A DNA stretch of 9,252 nt, taken from the NCBI GenBank assembly GCA_946406585.1, contig CAMJLI010000071.1, forward strand, positions 1 to 9,252, given 5' to 3'. Made by a program: the position numbers and the translations under genes. The stretch is from an uncultured Prevotellaceae bacterium. Lineage in GTDB: Bacteria; Bacteroidota; Bacteroidia; Bacteroidales; Bacteroidaceae. The notes under the pieces were generated by a model, which worked only from the letters and a program-made list of their open reading frames with translations, searched no databases and was not told where the DNA came from. Positions 1 to 5,523 of the stretch are shown here, piece by piece. Each line of letters starts with the position of its first letter. The first letter of the stretch is position 1.

Positions 1-2
1 AC

Positions 3-392
3 ATGCGCCCACTGTTGGAAAAGCATCTGTCCACTGCACAGGCTCCAGTAATCACTTTTGACCGATTGGATGCTTTTTCGATCAATTCGGGGAGGCATAT
101 CATCCATTTTGCCACAAACCATGTTCCGAAGAGTTTTCTTTTGTTGACGGAATCCATCTATTCAGATATGAAAGATGCAGGTTGTGTGATTCTTTCTGAT
201 TTCATGTTACACGTCACTTTGGGCAGGGTGATGTCGTATGATGTTGAGTTGTCAGATATCAAAAAGGTATTGGAAAAGGCCACCATGTCACCGATTACGT
301 TAACCTTGACAGATGTGGACTACAGGGAGTTTCGAGGCAGGACGATATTTGAAACTCAACTAAAGGGCACTTCTCCAACGAATAGTTTGTAG
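3..392 (+). CDS. 2H phosphoesterase / 2'-5' RNA ligase-like protein, C-terminal part
   Basis: The reading frame is cut by the left window edge. The 129 visible residues match the C-terminal two thirds of the LigT/ThpR-like 2H phosphoesterase fold. The second catalytic HxTx motif is seen as H70-V-T72-L followed by G-R75, the usual 'HVTLGR/HVTLAR' form. Before it come the strand pattern 'ITFDRLDAF' (residues 17-25) and a strand-helix segment; after it come a helix (about 82-93) and the closing strands with 'VDYREFRGRTIFET' (105-118), as expected for this family. The first HxTx motif normally lies about 30 or more residues before the 'ITF..LDAF' strand and must be upstream of the window, so the ATG at 3 is probably internal. 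Family members cleave or ligate 2'-5' or cyclic phosphodiester bonds in RNA or nucleotides in the cytoplasm; the exact substrate here is unknown. It converges with the large minus-strand gene and is unrelated to it functionally as far as I can see. I see no terminator of its own after the stop. Confidence 0.7.
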   Translation: MRPLLEKHLSTAQAPVITFDRLDAFSINSGRHIIHFATNHVPKSFLLLTESIYSDMKDAGCVILSDFMLHVTLGRVMSYDVELSDIKKVLEKATMSPITLTLTDVDYREFRGRTIFETQLKGTSPTNSL

Positions 393-533
393 CTACATCG
401 TTGTTTCTAAATGTATTACCACTATTGACTTTCAGACAGTTAGACTGACAGCGGTACAATGGCGGTACAGAAAGTCATTTTTGAGGGTATTTTAGGCCTG
501 AAAATGGGCTTTTAATGACCTTATGCAAAACAC
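393..533. other. Intergenic region between convergent genes, with short direct repeat
   Basis: No credible gene lies here. The stretch is AT-rich. It contains the direct repeat GCGGTACA at 451-458 and 462-469 (period 11 nt), preceded by a small inverted repeat CAGT-TAG-ACTG at about 436-446. A 18-codon frame from ATG 459 to TAA 515 exists but has no supporting feature. No Bacteroidetes-type promoter (TAnnTTTG) is visible on either strand. The direct repeat could be a protein-binding or recombination-associated site, but nothing in the sequence proves this. Confidence 0.4.
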
Positions 534-571
534 AAAAAAACACAGCCTACATGTGGTGTGCATGGAGGCTG
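534..571 (-). terminator. Intrinsic terminator downstream of the large surface-protein gene
   Basis: Read on the minus strand, bases 571 to 543 form a hairpin: CAGCCT pairs with AGGCTG (566-571 with 543-548). After one mismatch, CATG pairs with CATG (561-564 with 550-553) around a 7-nt loop. It is followed after two bases by a run of seven T (540-534) and then a second T-rich stretch to about 527. It begins 33 nt after the TGA stop at 604-606, the right place and polarity to end transcription of the two-gene minus-strand unit. On the plus strand the hairpin is not followed by T residues, so it does not serve the convergent gene. Confidence 0.85.
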
Positions 572-603
572 CGCTGTTATAAAAAGAGACTTGGCATTGT
601 ATC

Positions 604-3600
604 TCACTCTTCATCCCCAAGGATGGTCTTCGGCACCCTCGCGGCTGTTCTTCCACCGCTGCCGTATGTGATGTGGGCGTCTCCAGTGAAGACCACGATG
701 TTCAAGTCTTGGATTTCTGTAAGTATCATGCCCACCAGCACCGCCACGTCGTTCACGGTGATTTCCCCGTCGTCGTTCATGTCGGCCCTATCCTCGACGA
801 ACTTGTCGTTTCCTTCTCCCAAGATATGGTTTACCATTGCCATCACGTCTGCCACGGAAACATCACCGTCGTTGTTAACGTCGCCCATGGTGGAAGTTTC
901 CACTTGGAACCTGGCACGGAAGGAGTTGATGGTCAAGTCGGCGTATGGGTAATGGAGCGTGTTGTTTTCGCCGAGGTATAGTTTCGTGTGGTCGTTGGCA
1001 CCAATGGCGACGGGACTGTAACTGCCCGTGAAGCACACCGTGCTGTCGGCACTCATGACGGTGGCCGGTGTGACGTTCTTGATGGTCACACCGTAGAACA
1101 CTGGGGCGGCGACACTGCCCATGACAGGCACCGCCATGCCTTCGGCCACCTGCCAGCCGTCGCCCAAGGCTGCGGCCAACTGCCTGGCGGTCATGCGGCC
1201 GAGAGCCGTGCCCTGTGCCTCACCGAGTGCCACCGAGTAGTAACAGTTATACGTCATCACGTTGTTGTTGTTGCTGCGTCCGAACGTCGCGCTGCCAGAT
1301 TTGTCAACGGACAGTTCTTTTGGCATGAACGCGCTGTTCTTGATTTTGGTGACACCCTGACTCCAGCCCACGAATCCACTGCATCTGTCGGTTGTGGAGC
1401 CTTTGATGCTTCCGTCGAAGAGGCAGTTGTCGATGACCACGTTGCCGCCTCCTTTCACCTCCCCGATGAAGCCGCCGTGTGTTCCGTCGCCGCTGACGCT
1501 GCTGTTGATGGTCACGCTGCTCCAGCAGTTGCTGATGGTGACGTCGTTGATGGTCTCGCCGACGAGTCCGGTCTGGTATTTTTGGGAACCGGCAATGGTG
1601 CCGGCGGTGTGCAGGTTTTTGAAGGTTGCGCCATCCACATAGCGGAACGGGGCGCAGTACTGGCCGCTTGCCGTCAGGTTGACGGTCAGCGTGTGGCCGT
1701 TGCCGTCAAACGTTCCCTTGAACCGATGGTCGCTCGTGCCCGCCATGGTCTTGACGGTGATGTCGGCAGTGAGGCTCACGACCTGGCCTTCGTATGTCAT
1801 GCCGTTCGCCACGCTGGCGGCAAAGGCGTTCCATTCGGCATCCGAACCGATGGTCATGTTGCTCGACATCAAGGGCACAACCTTGCCGTCGTTCACCTGC
1901 CAGCCGCCGCCCAGGGCTTCAGCCAACTGCCCGGCGGTCATGTCGCCGACGGCCGTGCCTTGTGCGTCACCGAGAGCCACCGAGTAGTAGCAGTTCTCCG
2001 TCGTCACGTTGTTGCGGCCGAAGGTCTTGCTGCCGTAACTGTCGAGGGAATAGATGCCTTCAGGCAGGAACGCGCTGTTCCTGATCGTGGTGGCACCCTG
2101 GCTCCAGCCCACGAAACCGCCCCAACAGTTTGTACTGGGACCGGTGAAACTGCCGTCGAAGAGGCAGTTGTCGATGACCACGTTGCCTCCCGACTTGACC
2201 TCCCCGATGAATCCGCCGTGTGTGCCGTCGCCACTGACGCTGCTGTTGATTGCCACGCTGCTCCGGCAGTTGCTGATGGCGACCTTGTTGCGTATCTCGC
2301 CGACGAGTCCCGAACGGTACTTGTCAGAGGCTGCAAGGTTGCCGGCGGTGTGCAGGTTCTTGAAGGTGGCGCCATCGACATATCGGAACGGGGCGCAGTA
2401 CTGGCCCGTTGCCGGCAGGTTGGAGACGGTCAGCGTGTGGCCGTTGCCTTCAAAGGTTCCCTTGAACCTGTTGCCGCTCGTGCCCACCATGGTCTTGACG
2501 GTGATGTCTGCGGTCAGATTTACGACTTGCCCCTCGTATGTCGTGCCGTTCGCCACGTTGGCGGCGAAGGCGTTCCAGTCTGCCTCCGAACCGATGGTAA
2601 GGTCGGTCTTCCCCTTCACGATGTAGGGCTGTCCTGCCTTGATGCTTGTGGCGGGCTTGAAGTTCAGGTAGTAGGTGATGTCCGAGGGGTCGAAGCCCGT
2701 CTTGTGGCCGTTGTTGGCACTCACGGTGTCGAGTTCCATGACGGTGTATCCGTCGAGCGGCGTGCCGCTGAGGTCGTCCACGTCGAAGGGCAGGCACAGC
2801 GTGTTCCACGTCCCGTCGTCATAGAGCGTGCGGCCGCCCAACGTCACGTTGGCTTGGATGTTGTCGTATTCGGCTATGATGTCCGCGTTGCCGCTGTTGT
2901 CTTGCAGTTTCAGCCCTGCCACGGCCAGCGCCTCTCTCGGCTCGAAGTCGGCCACAGCCTCGATGCGCCATCGGTTGCCTTCGTCGGGGGTGTTGTAACC
3001 GTTGATGACGATGTTTCCGTCGTTGTTGAAAGTTAAAGGTGTGCCGTCTTCATTCTTTGTGAAGAGCATGTACTTGTAATCACCATCAGCAAAGTAGCCG
3101 TCGATGATGACGGGAGCCCCCAGTTGTGAAACGAAGGTGCCGTCGTTGCGCAGGTATTTCCTTGCCTTCGGGCTGTAGAGGTATTGCCTGCCTTCGTATG
3201 TGATGATGGCGAATCGCTTGTCCTCTTCAGGTGCGTTCGTCCTCGTCTGTCCTGCAGCGAGTCCTGTGCCATCGGCGTTCATCACCATCCCGCCGCGCTT
3301 GCTCGTCAACGTGCATAGTTTGGCGTTGTTTTCAGGGAATGGCACCACAGGCTCTTCGAAATAGAGCGTGCGTGTCTTGTCCAAGGTCACGTCTACGAGT
3401 TTGGTACTGACGGAAACGTTTCCGCAACTGCCTCCATAACCAATGCCGACGGGGTCGGAGGCTCCCGAACCCATTGTGGCGATGACGCGGGTGACGCCTT
3501 CACCGATGGTGATGTCGCCGCAAACGCCATTTTCTCCGCCGCCGATGCCGGCCGACATGCTGCCGCCCGTGGCAGTGACGTTGCCGCCCCTGATGATGAT

Positions 3601-5466
3601 GTAGCCACACCTGCAATTTTCGCCGGTGCCGATGCCGGCACCTCTGTTGCCGCCGTTGGCAGTGATGTTGCCGCCCTCGATGATGATGTTGCCGCAATTG
3701 TTTTGATTGCGGCCGTTGCCGATGCCGGCACCATATCTGCCACCGGTGACATTGAGCGAACCGCTGCCTCGTATGGTGAGCGTCTTGTTCTGAGGTACGT
3801 AAATGCCGGAGAACCTGGTGCCTCCCTTCACGTTGTTGGTTGTACCTTCCTCAAGGATGATGACGGCATCGCCCAGACAGGTGATGCCTGCCCAACTCTT
3901 GCTGCTGCTTTGGGTGATGTCCACTCCGCTGAGCGTCACCGTGGCACCATCGGCAATGGACACGTGGGTGTTCTCGCCGCCTGTGCCGGTGAGTATGATG
4001 TTATCTTGAATCATCACGTCGCCACTCTCGGGGGTTAGGAAAATGGTGTGAATCAACCTCAAAGCCTCAGTCGGGTCGAAGTCTGCCACAGCCTCGATGC
4101 GCCATCGGTTGCCTTCGTCGGGGGTGTTGTAACCGTTGATGACGATGTTTCCGTTGTTGTTGAAGGTCAAAGGTGTGCCGTCTTCATTCTTTGTGAAGAG
4201 CATGTACTTGTAATCACCGTCGGCAAAGTAGCCGTCGATGATGATGGGAGACGGCAATCGTGACACAAAGGTGCCGTCATTTCGCCAATACTTCTTTATT
4301 TTCGGGCTGTAGATGTATTGTTTTCCTTCGTATGTGATGATGGCGAAACGCTTGTCCTCTTCAGGTGCGTTCGTCCTCGTCTGTCCTGCCGCCAATCCCG
4401 TGCCGTCGGCATTCAACACCAACTCGCCGCGCTTACTCGTCAGCGTGTATAGTTGGTTGTTGCTGTTGGGGAATGGCTCCACGGGTTCTTCGAAATAGAG
4501 TGTGCGGGTGTCGTCCAAAGTCACATCGACAAGTTTGGAACTAATGGTGATGGTGCCGCAACTTGAGTCAGTATTAGAACCGGAATCATCATTTGTGCCA
4601 ATGGGAATGAAATCGTTATCCGTTTTTGCAATGACGCGGGTGATGCCCTCGCCTATGGTGATGTCGCCGCAAGAGCCTTCATAGCCACTGCCGATGCCAG
4701 CAAAAAACAAGTGGCCTTGGGCAGTGACAATACCTCCACTTATGGTGATGTTGCCGCAAGAACCATATAAACTACCGCCGATGCCAGCACCAGCGTTTTT
4801 ACCTTGGGCATTGACAATACCGCCGCTGATGGAGATGTTGCCACAAGAACCATAATAGCCACTGCCGATGCCAGCACTATAAGCATTGCCTTTGGCATTG
4901 ACAATACCGCCGCTGATGGAGATGTTGCCACAAGAACTATTAAAACCACTGCCAATACCTGCACCATAATCGCTACCTTGGGCCGTGATGTTGCCCCCCT
5001 CGATGACTATATTGCCACAGTTACTCAATTCACTGCCGCCAATCCCTGACGAGCGCATGTTGCCGTTGGCATTGAGCGAACCGTTGCCACGTATGGTGAG
5101 CGTATGGTAAGGGTTAACAAAGATGCCTGAACAAAAATAACCTCCCTTCACATTGTTTGTCGTTCCATCGGCAAGATAGATGATGGCATTTCCAAAACAG
5201 GAGATGCCCGACCACCTGTGATTCCTGTCGCTGGTAATGGCAGTGATGTCCACTCCGCTCAGCGTCACTGTGGCACCGTCGGCAATGTTCACGCAGGTGT
5301 TGGCTCCTCCCGTGCCAGTGAGCACGTCGCCGTCTTGTAGTGTCACCTCGCCAGTTCCGTTGGTCAACGTCACAATCTTCGCCCCAATGGTCATGGTAGA
5401 GAGCAATGTCACAAGCAGCATCGCCGCCCGCAACATCAAGGTTGTAATGATAGGTTTCGTTTTCAT
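604..5466 (-). CDS. Secreted multidomain protein: duplicated Gly-rich solenoid/cap modules, duplicated GLUG modules, C-terminal dockerin
   Basis: This is a 1620-residue secreted protein, probably displayed at the cell surface. Residues 1-29 form a signal peptide (basic MKTKP start, hydrophobic core, 'TIGA' cleavage-like end). Module A occurs twice, at 41-469 and 484-847. Each copy has a start strand ('DGATVTLSGVDI'), a Gly-rich solenoid with 29-residue repeats of the type GNIxIxGG..(T/N)A.G...(A)GIG.G....C, and a 159-residue cap ('TRTLYFEEPV' to 'RWRIEAVADF'). Next come a WNTLCLPF domain (about 874-952) and two GLUG-rich modules (958-1200 and 1206-1449), each with 'HGGFIG', 'GFVGW' and 'NCYYS'. 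A pre-dockerin beta domain follows (1453-1524), then a type I dockerin (1528-1585) with loops D1529-D1540 and D1562-D1573, and a tail with 'ITYGSGG'. No LPXTG motif or transmembrane anchor is seen, and no clear type IX C-terminal domain. There is no Shine-Dalgarno sequence; the start is set by the signal peptide and by the same MKTKP start in the upstream paralogue. It lies 57 bp downstream of that gene and is likely co-transcribed. An adhesive or glycan-binding role is inference; no catalytic motif is recognised. Confidence 0.92.
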   Translation of the reverse strand: MKTKPIITTLMLRAAMLLVTLLSTMTIGAKIVTLTNGTGEVTLQDGDVLTGTGGANTCVNIADGATVTLSGVDITAITSDRNHRWSGISCFGNAIIYLADGTTNNVKGGYFCSGIFVNPYHTLTIRGNGSLNANGNMRSSGIGGSELSNCGNIVIEGGNITAQGSDYGAGIGSGFNSSCGNISISGGIVNAKGNAYSAGIGSGYYGSCGNISISGGIVNAQGKNAGAGIGGSLYGSCGNITISGGIVTAQGHLFFAGIGSGYEGSCGDITIGEGITRVIAKTDNDFIPIGTNDDSGSNTDSSCGTITISSKLVDVTLDDTRTLYFEEPVEPFPNSNNQLYTLTSKRGELVLNADGTGLAAGQTRTNAPEEDKRFAIITYEGKQYIYSPKIKKYWRNDGTFVSRLPSPIIIDGYFADGDYKYMLFTKNEDGTPLTFNNNGNIVINGYNTPDEGNRWRIEAVADFDPTEALRLIHTIFLTPESGDVMIQDNIILTGTGGENTHVSIADGATVTLSGVDITQSSSKSWAGITCLGDAVIILEEGTTNNVKGGTRFSGIYVPQNKTLTIRGSGSLNVTGGRYGAGIGNGRNQNNCGNIIIEGGNITANGGNRGAGIGTGENCRCGYIIIRGGNVTATGGSMSAGIGGGENGVCGDITIGEGVTRVIATMGSGASDPVGIGYGGSCGNVSVSTKLVDVTLDKTRTLYFEEPVVPFPENNAKLCTLTSKRGGMVMNADGTGLAAGQTRTNAPEEDKRFAIITYEGRQYLYSPKARKYLRNDGTFVSQLGAPVIIDGYFADGDYKYMLFTKNEDGTPLTFNNDGNIVINGYNTPDEGNRWRIEAVADFEPREALAVAGLKLQDNSGNADIIAEYDNIQANVTLGGRTLYDDGTWNTLCLPFDVDDLSGTPLDGYTVMELDTVSANNGHKTGFDPSDITYYLNFKPATSIKAGQPYIVKGKTDLTIGSEADWNAFAANVANGTTYEGQVVNLTADITVKTMVGTSGNRFKGTFEGNGHTLTVSNLPATGQYCAPFRYVDGATFKNLHTAGNLAASDKYRSGLVGEIRNKVAISNCRSSVAINSSVSGDGTHGGFIGEVKSGGNVVIDNCLFDGSFTGPSTNCWGGFVGWSQGATTIRNSAFLPEGIYSLDSYGSKTFGRNNVTTENCYYSVALGDAQGTAVGDMTAGQLAEALGGGWQVNDGKVVPLMSSNMTIGSDAEWNAFAASVANGMTYEGQVVSLTADITVKTMAGTSDHRFKGTFDGNGHTLTVNLTASGQYCAPFRYVDGATFKNLHTAGTIAGSQKYQTGLVGETINDVTISNCWSSVTINSSVSGDGTHGGFIGEVKGGGNVVIDNCLFDGSIKGSTTDRCSGFVGWSQGVTKIKNSAFMPKELSVDKSGSATFGRSNNNNVMTYNCYYSVALGEAQGTALGRMTARQLAAALGDGWQVAEGMAVPVMGSVAAPVFYGVTIKNVTPATVMSADSTVCFTGSYSPVAIGANDHTKLYLGENNTLHYPYADLTINSFRARFQVETSTMGDVNNDGDVSVADVMAMVNHILGEGNDKFVEDRADMNDDGEITVNDVAVLVGMILTEIQDLNIVVFTGDAHITYGSGGRTAARVPKTILGDEE
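712..885 (-). other. Type I dockerin domain coding segment (downstream protein)
   Basis: This encodes residues 1528-1585. Two calcium-binding F-hand loops are visible in the DxNxDGxxxxxD form: D1529-V-N-N-D-G ending at D1540, and D1562-M-N-D-D-G ending at D1573. Each is followed by a hydrophobic helix ('VMAMVNHIL', 'VAVLVGMIL'). All the usual metal-ligand positions are present in both loops. Dockerins bind cohesin domains in clostridial cellulosomes. In Bacteroidales proteins of this kind the partner is generally not known, and no cohesin is encoded in this window. Confidence 0.88.
1120..1851 (-). repeat. GLUG-rich module, copy 2
   Basis: This encodes residues 1206-1449 and is a tandem copy of the module at 1867-2595, with only a five-residue linker between them. 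It starts with 'IGSDAEWNAFA' and runs through 'FKGTFDGNGHTLTV', 'APFRYVDGATFKNLHTAG', 'HGGFIGEV', 'GFVGWSQG' and 'NCYYSVALGEAQGTA'. It ends with 'LGDGWQV' and a short strand. GLUG motifs are short glycine-rich beta repeats found in bacterial surface proteins. The protein and DNA match to copy 1 is close over the whole length. Confidence 0.9.
1867..2595 (-). repeat. GLUG-rich module, copy 1
   Basis: This encodes residues 958-1200 and pairs with the copy at 1120-1851. Diagnostic blocks are 'IGSEADWNAFAA', 'FKGTFEGNGHTLTV', 'APFRYVDGATFKNLHTAG', 'HGGFIGEVKSGGN', 'GGFVGWSQG' and 'NCYYSVALGDAQGTA'. The upstream paralogous gene has one homologous copy (6031-6849), so the duplication is specific to this gene or was lost from the other. 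Confidence 0.9.
2926..4017 (-). repeat. Solenoid/cap module A, copy 2
   Basis: This encodes residues 484-847. The order is an entry strand ('LTGTGGENT', 'DGATVTLSGVDI'), 'GTTNNVKGG', a lead-in repeat, two full 29-residue Gly-rich repeats, and a 159-residue cap. The cap aligns without gaps to residues 311-469 of copy 1 (offset exactly 378 residues). A 70-nt stretch is identical between 2951-3020 and 4085-4154. This copy has two full solenoid repeats where copy 1 has four, so the length difference between the copies lies mainly in the solenoid. Confidence 0.9.
3520..3693 (-). repeat. 29-residue Gly-rich repeats, second array (two units)
   Basis: Residues 592-649 form two 87-bp units. Cysteines recur at 591, 620 and 649, a spacing of exactly 29, with C618 as an extra. 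A degenerate closing unit brings the next Cys to 681. The unit pattern is GNIxIxGGNxTAxGG...GAGIGxGEN..C. Confidence 0.88.
4060..5346 (-). repeat. Solenoid/cap module A, copy 1
   Basis: This encodes residues 41-469 and is the longer of two tandem modules. It has the same block order as copy 2 at 2926-4017: 'DGATVTLSGVDI', 'GTTNNVKGG', 'HTLTIRGNGSLN', the Gly-rich repeats, then the cap from 'KLVDVTLDDTRTLYF' to 'RWRIEAVADFDP'. In the cap, 'KQYIYSPKIKKYWRNDGTF' and the closing 'NRWRIEAV' resemble beta-trefoil (ricin-like) strands found in other Prevotella surface proteins. That assignment is my inference. I recognise no enzyme motif. Confidence 0.9.
4669..5016 (-). repeat. 29-residue Gly-rich repeats, first array (four units)
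   Basis: Residues 151-266 form four consecutive 87-bp units. Cys occurs at 150, 179, 208, 237 and 266, exactly every 29 residues. The unit pattern is GNIxIxGGIVxAxG...(G/F)AGIGxG....SC. At the DNA level a 44-nt block is identical between 4807-4850 and 4894-4937, one period apart. A divergent fifth unit follows and ends at C303. The regular period, alternating hydrophobics and Gly turns suggest a beta-solenoid with one unit per coil or pair of coils. Confidence 0.92.
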
Positions 5467-5523
5467 TTTGCCGTATGTTTATGTTGTTTGCATGTAATTG
5501 AAAACTTTTGCCAATAATAATGT
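5467..5523 (-). other. Intercistronic gap of the two-gene unit
   Basis: There are 57 bp between the TAA of the upstream gene (5524-5526) and the ATG of the downstream one. No hairpin with a T-run is visible, so readthrough transcription is likely. On the minus strand the bases before the ATG are A-rich ('CATACGGCAAA') with no Shine-Dalgarno sequence, as is usual in Bacteroidetes. A TATTATTG at 5519-5512 differs by one base from the -7 consensus TAnnTTTG, but no matching -33 element precedes it, so I do not call a promoter. Confidence 0.55.

Noticed and set aside
459..515. Small frame of 18 codons on the plus strand
   Set aside because: There is no start context, no neighbour relation and no recognisable product; the length is within chance expectation.
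604..720. Type IX secretion C-terminal domain
   Set aside because: The post-dockerin tail is too short (about 35 residues) and lacks the beta-sandwich pattern of known type A or type B CTDs.
988..3036. 682-codon open frame on the plus strand
   Set aside because: It is codon-aligned antisense to the GLUG and dockerin-bearing gene, its translation mirrors the internal repeats of that gene, and it resembles no known protein. It is open because the minus-strand gene avoids TTA, CTA and TCA codons.
4669..5016. CRISPR-like regular repeats
   Set aside because: The 87-bp period is in frame with a coding sequence and encodes a conserved 29-residue protein repeat; there are no spacers and no cas genes.
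5512..5519. Separate promoter for the downstream large gene (TATTATTG on the minus strand)
   Set aside because: It has one mismatch to the -7 element and no -33 element at a proper distance, and there is no terminator in the gap, so co-transcription explains the layout better.
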